Origin: Eubacterium sp. OM08-24
Lineage (GTDB): Bacteria; Bacillota; Clostridia; Oscillospirales; Acutalibacteraceae
DNA: 60,584 nucleotides
Direction of reading: 5' to 3'
NCBI RefSeq assembly: GCF_003438075.1
Contig: NZ_QSTA01000008.1
Location: 1 to 60,584 of the forward strand
Shown here piece by piece: positions 43,718-53,806 of the stretch. The notes beneath the pieces are model-generated. The model saw only the letters and a program-made list of their open reading frames with translations, was not told where the DNA came from and did not search any database. Made by a program: the position numbers and the translations under genes. How positions within the stretch are numbered: the first letter of the stretch is position 1; each line of letters starts with the position of its first letter.

Positions 43718-44881
43718 ATGAAGATTAAATTATCATGGATTCCATTTATTCCTGCCGTTCTTGCAATGACTGCGCTTAGACTGCTGAGCGTTTTTGGCAA
43801 TGATGATACAGGAATGATAAGCGGAATAAACGCACTGTTGTTTTCTTATTTAGCAGTCGGAGTAGCACTTGCACTCTTTGTGCTGTGTATAATTTTTAAT
43901 ATTGCAGACCGAAAAACCGCACCGGTTTACGAGTCAAAGAGAAATGTGCCTGCCGGTATCTTCTCGGTGCTTTCGGCGGCATTTACGCTTGCATACTCTG
44001 TAATGACCCTTATGGCGAAAAAAGACAGTGAGTATCTTTTGGTTTATATAGTATGTGCTTTCCTTGCAATGCTTGCCGCTATCGGACTTGTGTTTATGGC
44101 GAGAACGCATTTTACAGGATTTGCACCTGTTTCAAACATTGCATTTTTGTATGTTTTCCCATCGCTTTGGGCAGTTTCAGAGTTGGTTTCATGCTTCCTT
44201 GAGGCAACAAAGCTCTCGGTAGCGGCATCAGATATGTCTTTGCTGTTCTGCTTTATTTTCCTTACACTTTCATTGTTCCCACAGGCAATGGTAATTTCAA
44301 AAATTCCGGGTAAAAACCCTGTTAAGGCATCGTTTATTTACGGTATGCCGTCAGCCGCTTTCGGTATTTCTTACGGCGCATTCCTTATTGCAAGGGTAGT
44401 GTTTGACAGTGTGGGCGGTATTGCTCTGCTTGCAGGCGCTATGCTTATTTCATTTGGTTTGTATCAGATTTGCTACCTTGTTGAGCTTACAAGAGGTGCA
44501 CTCAGAAAAGATGAAATCGTAATTGTAGACGCTTTTACAGATTCAAATTCAGATACCGAAATCAATAATATAGACGGCGAGCTTGTATTGGGTGAAGATA
44601 AAAAGGATGAGGATTATTCTCAAAAAGCTACTGCCGATACAGATGATTTTATTATGGGTTATGAGGCTGACGATGTTATTCCCGAAATATCTGCTCCAAA
44701 GGTTATCGGTGAAGAGGGAGATCTTTCCGGCGGCTTTGTGTTAGGCATTGATGACGATGACGCCGATTCAAGCATTATTGCCGCAAGAAGACAGAAAAAA
44801 GAAGAAAAACTTATGAATGAGATTGATAAATTACTCGCTGATCTTGACGAACAGCAAAATGAACTCAATAACAAAAAATAA
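43718..44881 (+). CDS. Unknown membrane protein with acidic cytoplasmic tail
   Basis: 387 aa. About seven to eight membrane helices (1-275) are followed by a ~110-residue acidic tail rich in Asp/Glu with a final coiled-coil (RRQKKEEKLMNEIDKLLADLDEQQNELNNKK). I recognise no family. The ATG at 43718 follows GGAG. It is divergent from the SpoIID-like gene and just upstream of the thrS T-box, and may be sporulation- or division-related only by location. Confidence 0.7.
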   Translation: MKIKLSWIPFIPAVLAMTALRLLSVFGNDDTGMISGINALLFSYLAVGVALALFVLCIIFNIADRKTAPVYESKRNVPAGIFSVLSAAFTLAYSVMTLMAKKDSEYLLVYIVCAFLAMLAAIGLVFMARTHFTGFAPVSNIAFLYVFPSLWAVSELVSCFLEATKLSVAASDMSLLFCFIFLTLSLFPQAMVISKIPGKNPVKASFIYGMPSAAFGISYGAFLIARVVFDSVGGIALLAGAMLISFGLYQICYLVELTRGALRKDEIVIVDAFTDSNSDTEINNIDGELVLGEDKKDEDYSQKATADTDDFIMGYEADDVIPEISAPKVIGEEGDLSGGFVLGIDDDDADSSIIAARRQKKEEKLMNEIDKLLADLDEQQNELNNKK

Positions 44882-44898
44882 GTTTTGAAAATTAATGC

Positions 44899-44927
44899 TT
44901 GACATTTCAAGTCGGCGGTGTTAATAT
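44899..44927 (+). promoter_or_regulatory. Promoter of thrS
   Basis: TTGACA (44899-44904), 17-nt spacer, TAATAT (44922-44927). Confidence 0.7.
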
Positions 44928-44934
44928 TAAGTAA

Positions 44935-45168
44935 AATAAAGAACTTCGATAAGGACACGGTTTAAAAACCTACTTTTTCAGAGAGCGAAAATGTCTGCTG
45001 TGATTTTTCGCAAAAGTAATTTTAAGCTACCACCTTTGAGTCTGCACAGGAAATGGTGCGGCGTATGACTGCGTTAAGGTCGAATGAGGGCATATTAATT
45101 ATGCCAAAGTTGGGTGGAACCACGAAGTATATTCGTCCCGATATTCCTTTTGGAATATCGGGCTTTTT
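44935..45168 (+). promoter_or_regulatory. T-box riboswitch (threonyl)
   Basis: Stem I elements lie from about 44940. A plausible specifier ACC (Thr) is at 45029-45031 before CACCTTTGAGTC. The T-box sequence TTGGGTGGAACCACG lies at 45110-45124, with UGGA matching a UCCA acceptor end. The terminator stem CCCGATATTCC...GGAATATCGGG with a T tract is at 45137-45168. Uncharged tRNA-Thr would favour the antiterminator and thrS expression. Confidence 0.9.
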
Positions 45169-45194
45169 ATTTCTTTTGATTAAGGAGAATGAAT

Positions 45195-47138
45195 ATGATT
45201 AATGTTGAATTAAAGGGCGGTACAGTCAAGGAGTTTGAAAGCGGAGTAACTCCTGCTGAAATTGCAAAATCTATCGGTATGGGACTTTATAAGTCTGTTT
45301 GTTGTGCGAGAGTTGACGGCAATGTAGTTGACCTGCGCACACCTATTACAAAGGATTGCAGAGTAGATCTTCTTACTTTTGACGAGCCGGACGGCAAAAA
45401 GGCGTTTTGGCACACAGCATCACATATTCTTGCACAGGCAGTTAAGCGCCTTTATCCAAACGCAAAGTGCGCTATCGGTCCTGCCGTTGACAACGGTTTT
45501 TACTATGATTTTGAGGTTGAAAAGCCTTTTTCAGCCGAGGATCTTGAAAAAATCAAGGCAGAGATGAAGAAAATTGTTAAGTCGGGCATTGAGATTGAGC
45601 GTTTTGAGCTTGCTCCTGATGAGGCTGTAAAAATGCTTGAAGAGATGAACGAGCCTTACAAGGTTGAGCTTGCAAAGGAACATTCAGACAACGGCGAGCA
45701 TATCAGCTTTTACAAGCAGGACGATTTTACAGACCTCTGCGCAGGCCCGCACCTTATGAGCGTTGCACCTGTTAAGGCTGTTGAACTTACAAACTGCACA
45801 GGCGCATACTGGAGAGGCGACGCAAACAATCATCAGCTTTGCAGAGTTTACGGTGTAGCGTTCCCTAAGGCATCTATGCTTGAGGAACACCTTAAAATGC
45901 TTGCAGAGGCAAGAAGCCGTGACCATAACAAACTCGGCAGAGAACTTGAGCTTTTCACAACATCAGATGTAATCGGTCAGGGTCTTCCTATCCTTCTTCC
46001 AAAGGGCGCAAGAATCGTTCAGCTTTTACAGAGATTTGTAGAAGACGAGGAACAGCGCCGTGGTTGGTTGCTCACAAAAACACCTTTTATGGCTAAGAGC
46101 GACCTTTACAAAATCAGCGGTCACTGGGACCACTATATGGACGGTATGTTTGTACTCGGCGACCCCGAAAAAGATGATGAAGTATTTGCACTTCGTCCTA
46201 TGACTTGCCCGTTCCAGTATCAGGCTTATCTTAATCGTCAGCGTTCATACAGAGATCTTCCGCTCCGTTACAATGAAACTTCAACACTTTTCAGAAATGA
46301 AGCAAGCGGAGAGATGCACGGACTTATCAGAGTTCGTCAGTTCACAATTTCAGAAGGTCACCTTATGTGCTTGCCTGAACAGCTTGAGGACGAGTTCAGA
46401 AACTGTCTTGAGCTTGCTATTTATATGCTTAAAACACTCGGTCTTTATGAAGATGTATCTTACAGATTTTCTCAGTGGGATCCTAAGGATACAGCTAAGT
46501 ATATCGGCACACCGGAGCAGTGGGACGAGGCTCAGGGCATTATGCAGAAAATCCTTGATCACCTTGAGATTCCTTATGCTATCGGTGTTGGCGAGGCAGC
46601 ATTCTATGGTCCAAAGCTCGACATTCAGATTAAGAATGTTTACGGCAAGGAAGATACTCTTATTACAATTCAGATTGACCAGATGCTCGCTGAAAAGTTC
46701 GGTATGGAATATGTAGACAAGGACGGTTCAAAGAAACATCCTTACATTATTCATAGAACATCAATCGGTTGCTACGAAAGAACACTTGCACTTCTTATTG
46801 AAAAGTATGCAGGTGCATTCCCGATGTGGCTTGCTCCTGTTCAGGTTAAACTTCTTCCTGTTGCAGACAGACACCTTGACTATGTTTACGAAATCAAAAA
46901 GGCTCTTGACGCTTGCGGTATGCGTGTTGAGGTTGACTCAAGAAGTGAAAAGATCGGCTACAAGATTCGTGAGGCTCAGCTTGAGAAAGTTCCTTATATG
47001 TTCATTATCGGTGATAAGGATGTTGAGGCTAATACAGTTTCTGTCCGTCACAGAAAAGAGGGCGACCTCGGCGCAATGAAACTTGAGGACTTTATTGCAA
47101 TGGCTAAGAAAGAAATTGACACAAAGGAAATTAAATAA
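45195..47138 (+). CDS. thrS: Threonyl-tRNA synthetase
   Basis: 647 aa, full length. TGS domain (~1-62), editing domain with HTASHILAQAVKRLYP and its HxxxH and distal Cys/His (TDLCAGPHL), class II core with motif 2 (ETSTLFRNEASGEMHGLIRVRQF), motif 3 (HRTSIGCYERTLALLIE), and the zinc Cys of MTCPFQ. The C-terminal anticodon domain ends normally. The ATG at 45195, 7 nt after AAGGAG, is preferred over one 6 nt upstream. Controlled by the preceding T-box. Confidence 0.97.
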   Translation: MINVELKGGTVKEFESGVTPAEIAKSIGMGLYKSVCCARVDGNVVDLRTPITKDCRVDLLTFDEPDGKKAFWHTASHILAQAVKRLYPNAKCAIGPAVDNGFYYDFEVEKPFSAEDLEKIKAEMKKIVKSGIEIERFELAPDEAVKMLEEMNEPYKVELAKEHSDNGEHISFYKQDDFTDLCAGPHLMSVAPVKAVELTNCTGAYWRGDANNHQLCRVYGVAFPKASMLEEHLKMLAEARSRDHNKLGRELELFTTSDVIGQGLPILLPKGARIVQLLQRFVEDEEQRRGWLLTKTPFMAKSDLYKISGHWDHYMDGMFVLGDPEKDDEVFALRPMTCPFQYQAYLNRQRSYRDLPLRYNETSTLFRNEASGEMHGLIRVRQFTISEGHLMCLPEQLEDEFRNCLELAIYMLKTLGLYEDVSYRFSQWDPKDTAKYIGTPEQWDEAQGIMQKILDHLEIPYAIGVGEAAFYGPKLDIQIKNVYGKEDTLITIQIDQMLAEKFGMEYVDKDGSKKHPYIIHRTSIGCYERTLALLIEKYAGAFPMWLAPVQVKLLPVADRHLDYVYEIKKALDACGMRVEVDSRSEKIGYKIREAQLEKVPYMFIIGDKDVEANTVSVRHRKEGDLGAMKLEDFIAMAKKEIDTKEIK

Positions 47139-47241
47139 TTCACAATAAGAATTATTATAATTGTATATACTATTTAATAACTTCAAAAATAAGCAAAATT
47201 AAAAAATATTGCGAAATTTTGAAAAAAGTTTTGAAAAATAC

Positions 47242-47270
47242 TTGCATTTTGCTTATTTTTGTTGTATAAT
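47242..47270 (+). promoter_or_regulatory. Promoter of rpmE
   Basis: TTGCAT (47242-47247), 17-nt spacer, TATAAT (47265-47270). Confidence 0.75.
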
Positions 47271-47307
47271 CTATCTGTTATTATGCAGAGTCAGGCAGGT
47301 GAGGAAA

Positions 47308-47511
47308 ATGAAAGAGAACATCCATCCAGATTATCAGCAGACAACAATTACATGTGCTTGCGGTAATGTTATTGAAACAGGTTCAACAAAGAAGGACATT
47401 CGTGTTGAAGTTTGTTCAAAATGCCACCCATTCTTCACAGGAAAGCAGAAATTGGTTGATACCGGCGGACGAGTTGACAGATTCAAAAAGCGTTTCGGTA
47501 TGGACAAATAA
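47308..47511 (+). CDS. rpmE: 50S ribosomal protein L31, zinc-binding type
   Basis: 67 aa. [19 protein letters not shown] with Cys-x-Cys and [13 protein letters not shown] with Cys-x2-Cys form the zinc ribbon of the C+ L31 class, so this is the zinc-dependent form rather than the zinc-free RpmE2 type. The ATG at 47308 follows AGGTGAGG. It has its own promoter and a terminator at 47533. Confidence 0.97.
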   Translation: MKENIHPDYQQTTITCACGNVIETGSTKKDIRVEVCSKCHPFFTGKQKLVDTGGRVDRFKKRFGMDK

Positions 47512-47532
47512 TTTTTATATCGTAATTGTTGA

Positions 47533-47556
47533 GGCGGCACTTAGTGCCGCCTTTTT
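47533..47556 (+). terminator. Terminator of rpmE
   Basis: GGCGGCAC pairs with GTGCCGCC, followed by five T. Confidence 0.9.
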
Positions 47557-47594
47557 GACTGTTGTCTGTAAGTTTATTTTGCGGAGGTGTACTA

Positions 47595-48230
47595 TTGGCA
47601 AAGGATTATAAAACTGTACTTGAGTATGCAAGTGATGAATTTGTTGAAAAGCGCTCTCGATTTATAGGATATTGCAAGCCTGTAAAAACCGAGCAGGAGG
47701 CAATAGATTTTATTAACGAAAAGCGCAGTGAGCATTGGAACGCTACACACAATGTTTACGCTTATTCCCTAAGAGAGGGCAACATAAAGAGATACAGCGA
47801 TGACGGCGAGCCGTCGGGTACAGCAGGTATGCCTGTGCTTGATGTTATAGTCAAAAACGAGATTTTTGATGTTGTGGTTGTTGTTACAAGGTATTTTGGC
47901 GGTGTGCTGTTGGGTACGGGCGGACTTGTGCGTGCGTATTCTCATGGCTCTAAAATTGCACTTGAGGCGGCTAAGCCTGTAATAATGCAAAATTGCCTTG
48001 TGTGTGAAACAAGATGCGCATATAATCAGTACGGCAAGGTGTCATCTCTCATTATGGGACTTGGTGCAAATGTTGACGATACTGTATTTGAAAGTGATGT
48101 GCTTGTAAAATTCCATATAAAGCCCGGCTTACTCGGCACTCTCAATAAAAAACTTGCAGACGCAACTTCGGGCGAGGTTGTGACTCAGCAGACAGACAAA
48201 CAGTATTTTGCAGTGCCTATAAATGAATAA
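47595..48230 (+). CDS. YigZ/IMPACT-family protein
   Basis: 211 aa. It has the N-terminal UPF0029/Impact domain (VEKRSRFIGY...HWNATHNVYAYSLREGNIKRYSDDGEPSGTAGMPVLDVI, VVVTRYFGGVLLGTGGLVRAYS) and the ferredoxin-like YigZ C-terminal domain. Bacterial members have unsettled function, with links to translation control. The start is TTG at 47595, 6 nt after GGAGGT; the longer frame has no site. It precedes dnaG. Confidence 0.92.
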   Translation: MAKDYKTVLEYASDEFVEKRSRFIGYCKPVKTEQEAIDFINEKRSEHWNATHNVYAYSLREGNIKRYSDDGEPSGTAGMPVLDVIVKNEIFDVVVVVTRYFGGVLLGTGGLVRAYSHGSKIALEAAKPVIMQNCLVCETRCAYNQYGKVSSLIMGLGANVDDTVFESDVLVKFHIKPGLLGTLNKKLADATSGEVVTQQTDKQYFAVPINE

Positions 48231-48322
48231 TTGTAAATTTTTAAAATTTTTTTGAAATAAAAAAGGAATATTTGCGAAAAATTCGTAAATAGCTAATGGG
48301 AAACAGAAAAGGGGGGAGTTTT

Positions 48323-50089
48323 ATGCCTTTTCCAGACAGTTTTTTGCAGGAATTAAAGCTGAGAAACGATATAACGGAGATTGCATCTTCATATGTAAAT
48401 CTTAAGCGCCATGGCAGAAATATGGTGGGATTGTGCCCGTTTCACGGAGAAAAAACTCCTTCCTTTAATATTTATACCGAAAACGGTTCTTTCTACTGTT
48501 TTGGCTGCGGAGCAGGCGGAGATGTTATTACCTTTATAATGAAGATTGAAAATCTTGATTATGTAGAGGCGGTAAAATTTCTTGCGCAAAGGGCAGGTAT
48601 GGAAATGCCCGAAAACACCTATGATGACAGTATGAGCAAGCTCAGAATGAGAATTTATGAGGCTAATCGTGAGGCGGCGAGGTTTTTTCATTCAACCCTG
48701 ATTTCGCCGAAAGGGCAGAGCGGATTAAATTATCTTAGGGGCAGGGCGCTGTCTGACCGCACAATAAGGCATTTTGGATTAGGTTTTGCCGATGATGATT
48801 GGAATTCACTTTGTAATCATCTGAAAAACAAAGGCTTTTCGGAATATGAGATTTTATCTGCAAATCTTGCCTTTAAAAACAGGAGCGGAAACGGAATACA
48901 CGACCGATTTGTAAATAGGGTTATGTTTCCTATTATAGATTTGCGTGGCAATGTTATAGCTTTTGGCGGCAGAATTATGACTGACGAAAAGCCGAAATAT
49001 CTCAATACATCCGATACACCCGTATTTAAAAAGAGTGAAAATCTTTTTTCACTTAATAATGCAAAGAGTTCGGATACACGCACATTGATTTTGTGCGAGG
49101 GATATATGGATGTTATTGCGCTCAATCAGGCAGGCTTTACAAATGCTGTTGCTACACTCGGTACGGCGCTTACCAACGAACAGGCTGTACTTATGAAAAG
49201 ATATGCCGATGAAGTTATAATTTGCTATGACGCTGACGGTGCAGGACAGAAAGCCACCGCAAGGGCGATACAAATTTTGAGAAATGCAGGACTTCCTATT
49301 AAAATTCTCACTGTTCCGAGCGGAAAAGACCCGGACGAGTTTATTCGCTCAAAGGGAGAAAACGGGCCTGCGGCTTTTAAACTTTTAATAGACAAATGCG
49401 GCAATGATGTTGAGTACCGACTTATGAAATTAAGGGAAAACTACAATCTTACCACTACTGACGGCAAGGTTGCATTTCTTAACGATGCGGTAAAAATTGT
49501 TGCCTCAATCGAAAGCCCCATTGAGCGAGATGTTTTTGCATCTAAACTTTGTGCCGAGCTTGAGATTGACAAAAATGCCTTTAATGATCAGATTGCAAAA
49601 ATTAAAAGGCGAGGCAGAAGAGAGAACATTAAAAAGGAAACCCGACAGATTCAATACGAGCTGAACGGACAGAATGATAAAATAAACAAGGAGCACTATA
49701 AAAAGCCGAGAAGTTCAAGCGCAGAGGAGGCTTTGCTTGTTTATTTAATCAACAATCCCGATTACGCAAACAGTATTTCAGAGAGGGTCACTCCCGATAA
49801 ATTTTCAAATTCGCTTATCAAGCGCTACTATGAATATGTGCTTGGCAAAATAAAGAGCGGATACGAGCCGCTTACAAGCGTGGCGTCCGACTTTAATTCA
49901 GACGAGGTTTCGTATCTGTATAAGCTGATTTCCACTACAATTCCTGCCGCATCTACAAGAGAGGCGGTTGAAGAATACATAAAGGTAATTAATGAAGAAA
50001 GCAGTAAGCTGACTTCGGACAAGCTTGCCGAAATGTCGGCAGATGACATTAACGATTACATAAAAAGGTTGAAACAGAATAAAAAATAG
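48323..50089 (+). CDS. dnaG: DNA primase
   Basis: 588 aa. The N-terminal CHC2 zinc finger (LCPFHGEKTPSF...FYCFGCGAGGD), RNA-polymerase core, Toprim domain (ILCEGYMDVIALNQAG, CYDADGAGQKA) and a C-terminal DnaB-binding region are present. It makes RNA primers at the replication fork. The ATG at 48323 follows a GGGGGGAG site; nine upstream codons in frame lack one. It is followed by rpoD, the classic macromolecular-synthesis order. Confidence 0.97.
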   Translation: MPFPDSFLQELKLRNDITEIASSYVNLKRHGRNMVGLCPFHGEKTPSFNIYTENGSFYCFGCGAGGDVITFIMKIENLDYVEAVKFLAQRAGMEMPENTYDDSMSKLRMRIYEANREAARFFHSTLISPKGQSGLNYLRGRALSDRTIRHFGLGFADDDWNSLCNHLKNKGFSEYEILSANLAFKNRSGNGIHDRFVNRVMFPIIDLRGNVIAFGGRIMTDEKPKYLNTSDTPVFKKSENLFSLNNAKSSDTRTLILCEGYMDVIALNQAGFTNAVATLGTALTNEQAVLMKRYADEVIICYDADGAGQKATARAIQILRNAGLPIKILTVPSGKDPDEFIRSKGENGPAAFKLLIDKCGNDVEYRLMKLRENYNLTTTDGKVAFLNDAVKIVASIESPIERDVFASKLCAELEIDKNAFNDQIAKIKRRGRRENIKKETRQIQYELNGQNDKINKEHYKKPRSSSAEEALLVYLINNPDYANSISERVTPDKFSNSLIKRYYEYVLGKIKSGYEPLTSVASDFNSDEVSYLYKLISTTIPAASTREAVEEYIKVINEESSKLTSDKLAEMSADDINDYIKRLKQNKK

Positions 50090-50148
50090 TAAATTTATCC
50101 TGTTTCTTTAATATATAATCATTTGGACATTCAGAAAGGAAAATGAGT

Positions 50149-51234
50149 ATGAACGCACCTCAGGACAAGAAAACAGTTGTAAAAGAGCTTTTAGAGCTTG
50201 GCAAACAAAAGGGACAGCTCACCAATCAGGATATTCTCGATGCAATCGGCGAGATGGATTTTGATCCCGAACAGCTCGAAAAACTCTATGACAATCTTGA
50301 GCAGCAAGGTATTGAAATCGTTGAGGATATGGGCGATATTAAGATTGATGACATTGACCTCGGCGACGGTAAGGATTCCGACTTTGTTGCAGACGGTGCA
50401 GTCACCGTTGATGACCCTGTTAAAGTATATTTAAAAGAAATCGGCAGAGTGCCGCTCCTTTCTTCGGAAGAGGAAATTGACCTTGCTATCAGAATTGCAG
50501 ATGGCGATGTGCAGGCAAAACAGCGCCTTTCAGAGGCTAACCTCCGTCTTGTTGTAAGTATTGCAAAGCGCTACCTTGGCAGAGGTATGCAGTTCCTCGA
50601 CCTTATTCAGGAGGGTAACCTTGGTCTGATTAAGGCTGTTGATAAGTTCGACTACACAAAAGGCTTTAAGTTCTCAACATATGCTACATGGTGGATCAGA
50701 CAGGCTATTACAAGAGCTATTGCAGATCAAGCAAGAACAATTCGTATTCCTGTTCATATGGTTGAAACTATTAATAAGGTTAAAAAGGTACAGAGCCAGC
50801 TTTTGCATCAGAACGGTCACGAGCCAACTCCTGATGAAATTGCAGAGGAGCTTGATTTGCCTGTTGATAAGGTTAGAGAGATTATGCGTGTTGCTCAGGA
50901 GCCTGTTTCGCTTGAAACTCCTATCGGCGAAGAGGAAGACAGCCACCTCGGCGACTTTATTCCTGATGACGGTGCACCTGCTCCTGCCGACGCTGCGTCA
51001 CACACAATGCTCAGAGAGCAGCTTTCAGATGTTCTTTCTACTCTTACTCCAAGAGAAGAAAAGGTTTTAAGACTTCGTTTTGGCCTTGAGGACGGCAGAA
51101 GCAGAACTCTTGAAGAGGTCGGCAGGGAGTTTAATGTAACTCGTGAGCGTATCCGTCAGATTGAGGCAAAGGCACTCAGAAAGCTCAGACATCCGTCAAG
51201 AAGCAGAAAGCTCAAGGATTATCTTGATTATTAA
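50149..51234 (+). CDS. rpoD: Principal RNA polymerase sigma factor (sigma-A)
   Basis: 361 aa. Region 1.1-like N-terminus, region 1.2 ([21 protein letters not shown]), region 2 ([53 protein letters not shown]), region 3 and region 4 ([48 protein letters not shown]) are intact. This factor reads the TTGACA/TATAAT promoters seen in the window. Of two ATGs, the one at 50149 has better spacing (8 nt) from AAGGA. Confidence 0.97.
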   Translation: MNAPQDKKTVVKELLELGKQKGQLTNQDILDAIGEMDFDPEQLEKLYDNLEQQGIEIVEDMGDIKIDDIDLGDGKDSDFVADGAVTVDDPVKVYLKEIGRVPLLSSEEEIDLAIRIADGDVQAKQRLSEANLRLVVSIAKRYLGRGMQFLDLIQEGNLGLIKAVDKFDYTKGFKFSTYATWWIRQAITRAIADQARTIRIPVHMVETINKVKKVQSQLLHQNGHEPTPDEIAEELDLPVDKVREIMRVAQEPVSLETPIGEEEDSHLGDFIPDDGAPAPADAASHTMLREQLSDVLSTLTPREEKVLRLRFGLEDGRSRTLEEVGREFNVTRERIRQIEAKALRKLRHPSRSRKLKDYLDY

Positions 51235-51247
51235 TTAGGTATTGATT

Positions 51248-51625
51248 ATGGTTACTTTTGAAGAATGTGCTCAGATGCTCGATGAAATTGCAGACTCAAT
51301 GCCGCAGGAACTTTTCCGTGATTTAAATGGCGGAATGTCGCTTGAACCGCAGGCAAAGTTGCATCCGCAAAGCGTAAGGGGAGAGCTGTTCATACTCGGC
51401 GAGTATGTAAGAAATTCAATCGGAAATTCTATTGTGTTTTACTACGGCAGTATAATGAAAGTTTACGGAAGATTGCCCAATGACAGGCTTTACAATGAAC
51501 TTGAAAAAATTATGCACCATGAAGTAAAGCACCACAACGAACACCTTTCGGGTTGCGATGACCTCGGTATTTGTGATGATGAACAGATAGTATCTTATTT
51601 GAAAAGTAATGGTATAAACGGATAA
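51248..51625 (+). CDS. Metallopeptidase-family protein (HExxH)
   Basis: 125 aa, minimal zincin-like fold. The zinc motif HEVKHH (HExxH) is near residues 96-101, followed by HNEHLSGCDDLG. It resembles the small possibly Zn metallopeptidase family common in Actinobacteria and clostridia, without known substrate. The ATG at 51248 lies 14 nt after rpoD, so it may be in that operon. A terminator follows at 51631. Confidence 0.8.
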   Translation: MVTFEECAQMLDEIADSMPQELFRDLNGGMSLEPQAKLHPQSVRGELFILGEYVRNSIGNSIVFYYGSIMKVYGRLPNDRLYNELEKIMHHEVKHHNEHLSGCDDLGICDDEQIVSYLKSNGING

Positions 51626-51630
51626 TACAT

Positions 51631-51668
51631 AAAAGCTGTATCGAATTTTCGGTACAGCTTTTGTTTTT
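51631..51668 (+). terminator. Terminator of the dnaG-rpoD-metallopeptidase run
   Basis: AAAAGCTGTA pairs with TACAGCTTTT, followed by a T run. Confidence 0.85.
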
Positions 51669-51699
51669 TAGTTTTAAGTTTTTATTCTAAATGTTGGGG

Positions 51700-51910
51700 T
51701 AACATTAATAAATAATGGTTTAGCAAATTATTTGTCGGGCAACAAAGTAAAGCAAAATGCGACAGCGGAAAGGAAAAGCCACACACTCAAATTTTTGTGT
51801 CCTTTATAATACCGTTCTCTGCTTTGGCTCAAATGTGACTTTCTTACTTTCTGCCACTAATTAGTCTTGACTTTCGTTTAATATTAAAGATTTGATTAAT
51901 CTAAAGTTTA
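51700..51910 (-). repeat. Composite dispersed repeat, second copy
   Basis: On the minus strand, TTTAGATTAATCAA (51892-51905), AAGACTAATTAGTGGCAGAA (51849-51868) and GCTTTACTTTGTTGC (51739-51753) appear in the same order as at 36930-37227. The 25-bp block differs at one base. The interior is unrelated. No gene lies between 51626 and 52057. Confidence 0.65.
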
Positions 51911-51970
51911 ATTATTCTATAATATAATTATAAATGTTTATTAATATATCAAATCAGTGTGTTTTCATCA

Positions 51971-52028
51971 TTTTATGGGCTCTGCCCAAATCCGCAACCC
52001 TTTAAAAAGGGTTGACCTAAATTTTAAA
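51971..52028 (+). repeat. 58-bp hairpin repeat, copy 1
   Basis: It contains the stem AACCCTTTAAAAAGGGTT and the smaller GGGCtCTGCCC. It matches 60396-60453 inverted, with two differences in 58 bp. A degenerate relative is at about 21955. Confidence 0.85.
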
Positions 52029-52057
52029 TTTACTTTAACTTATCAATTTTTAAATAA

Positions 52058-52363
52058 TTACACATTGAGTATTTGTCCCGGATACAGAACATTTGGATTT
52101 CCGAGGTTGTTTTTATCCATAATGTCCTCTACCGTCATATTATACATTTTTGAAATATACCAAAGAGATTCTCCTGGTCTTACAATATGTGTGCGTGGCG
52201 ACTGAGAAGTTCCTGCCGGAATCGCAAGTGTTTCTCCCACATAAATTCTGTTTGCGTCTGCTATATTGTTATATCTTAAAATGTCGTTCACCGTTGTTTG
52301 AAAAAACTGCGCAATTCCAAACAAAGTATTTCCGGGTCTGACCGTATAGTAAACAATATCCAT
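52058..52363 (-). CDS. Two-LysM-domain protein
   Basis: 101 aa made of two LysM modules (YTVRPGNTLFGIAQFFQTTVNDILRYNNI...LAIP and HIVRPGESLWYISKMYNMTVEDIMDKNNL...YPGQILNV). LysM binds N-acetylglucosamine chains. There is no signal peptide, so it is either non-classically located or a spore-associated protein like SafA-type LysM factors. It is divergent from enolase. Confidence 0.88.
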   Translation of the reverse strand: MDIVYYTVRPGNTLFGIAQFFQTTVNDILRYNNIADANRIYVGETLAIPAGTSQSPRTHIVRPGESLWYISKMYNMTVEDIMDKNNLGNPNVLYPGQILNV

Positions 52364-52468
52364 ATTATTCCTCCTTGCTTTTCTATTATAATATGCCTGC
52401 CGTTTTGCATTGCTACTGCTCTGAATATTTTTTGACAGCTACGGCAAAATATATTAGGAGGTAATAAA

Positions 52469-53725
52469 ATGAAAATTACAATTAATTCAGTAGTTGGCAG
52501 AGAAATTATTGATTCAAGAGGCAACCCGACGGTGGAGGCAACGGTAGGTCTTACAGACGGAACATTTGCAAATGCGGCAGTGCCGTCGGGTGCGTCAACA
52601 GGTGCGTACGAGGCGGTGGAGCTGCGTGACGGCGGAGAAAGATTTGGCGGCAAAGGCGTAAAAAAAGCAGTTGCAAATATCAGCAAGGTGATTGCGCCCG
52701 AACTTTGCGGAATGTCGCCGTTTGACCAATGTGGAATTGACAAAAAGCTGTTTGAGCTTGACGGCAGTAAAAACAAGAAAAATCTCGGCGCAAACGCTGT
52801 ACTTGCAGTATCGGTTGCGGTTGCCAAGGCGGCGGCAAAGTCGCTCAGACTTCCGCTTTACAGGTATCTCGGCGGTATTTATTCGGTAAAACTTCCCGTA
52901 CCGATGATGAATATTTTAAACGGCGGTGCTCACGCCGCAAATAATATTGATATTCAGGAATTTATGATAATGCCTGTTGGTGCAGAAACCTTTTCTGACG
53001 GTTTACAGCAGTGCTGTGAAATTTATCATAGGCTCGGAAAAATTCTTTCGCAAAAGGGAATGGCTGCCTCTGTGGGGGACGAGGGAGGATTTGCTCCGAA
53101 CCTTGAAACCGATGAAGAGGCTATTGAGCTTATAATTGGGGCAATCGCAAACGCAGGTTATAATACCGATAACACAAAGATTGCGATTGATGCGGCGGCG
53201 TCTGAATGGTACAGCGATGGTATTTATCATTTGCCAAAAAGAAATTCGGTACTGAAAACAAGCGATCTAATTGATTATTTTGAAAATCTTTGCAGCAAGT
53301 ATCCGATTATTTCAATAGAAGATCCGCTTTCGGAATATGATTGGGAGGGTTGGCAGAATATTACTCAGCGGCTCGGCAGTCAAATTCAGCTGGTGGGCGA
53401 CGATTTATTTGTGACCAATACAGAAAGACTTTGCAAGGGTATTTCGATTGGCGCAGGCAATTCTATTCTTATAAAAATGAATCAAATCGGAACGCTTACC
53501 GAAACCTTTGAGGCTATTGATACGGCGCAGAAAGCAGGCTACACAACTGTTATTTCTCATAGGAGCGGTGAAACAGAGGACACTACTATTGCCGATATTG
53601 CGGTAGCCGTAAACGCAGGTCAGATAAAAACGGGCGCTCCTTGCCGTACAGACAGGGTGTGCAAGTACAACAGACTTTTGAGAATAGAAAGTCTGATAAA
53701 GGGTTCTTCGGTTTACGGCTTTTAA
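52469..53725 (+). CDS. eno: Enolase
   Basis: 418 aa, full length. [18 protein letters not shown], the catalytic Glu region [11 protein letters not shown], metal-binding Asp/Glu ([16 protein letters not shown]), the catalytic Lys in [13 protein letters not shown], and HRSGETED. It converts 2-phosphoglycerate to phosphoenolpyruvate. The AGGAGG site is 6 nt from the ATG. A terminator-like stem (AAAAAGGTtATTC with GAATgACCTTTTTT) follows at 53764-53806. Confidence 0.95.
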   Translation: MKITINSVVGREIIDSRGNPTVEATVGLTDGTFANAAVPSGASTGAYEAVELRDGGERFGGKGVKKAVANISKVIAPELCGMSPFDQCGIDKKLFELDGSKNKKNLGANAVLAVSVAVAKAAAKSLRLPLYRYLGGIYSVKLPVPMMNILNGGAHAANNIDIQEFMIMPVGAETFSDGLQQCCEIYHRLGKILSQKGMAASVGDEGGFAPNLETDEEAIELIIGAIANAGYNTDNTKIAIDAAASEWYSDGIYHLPKRNSVLKTSDLIDYFENLCSKYPIISIEDPLSEYDWEGWQNITQRLGSQIQLVGDDLFVTNTERLCKGISIGAGNSILIKMNQIGTLTETFEAIDTAQKAGYTTVISHRSGETEDTTIADIAVAVNAGQIKTGAPCRTDRVCKYNRLLRIESLIKGSSVYGF

Positions 53726-53763
53726 AAATCAAATTAAATAAATTGTCAAATTTTTGCCATTCT

Positions 53764-53806
53764 AAAAAGGTTATTCGGCTTATTCAGGGGTTGAATGACC
53801 TTTTTT
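53764..53806 (+). terminator. Terminator of enolase
   Basis: Imperfect 12-bp stem with a run of six T. Confidence 0.8.
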
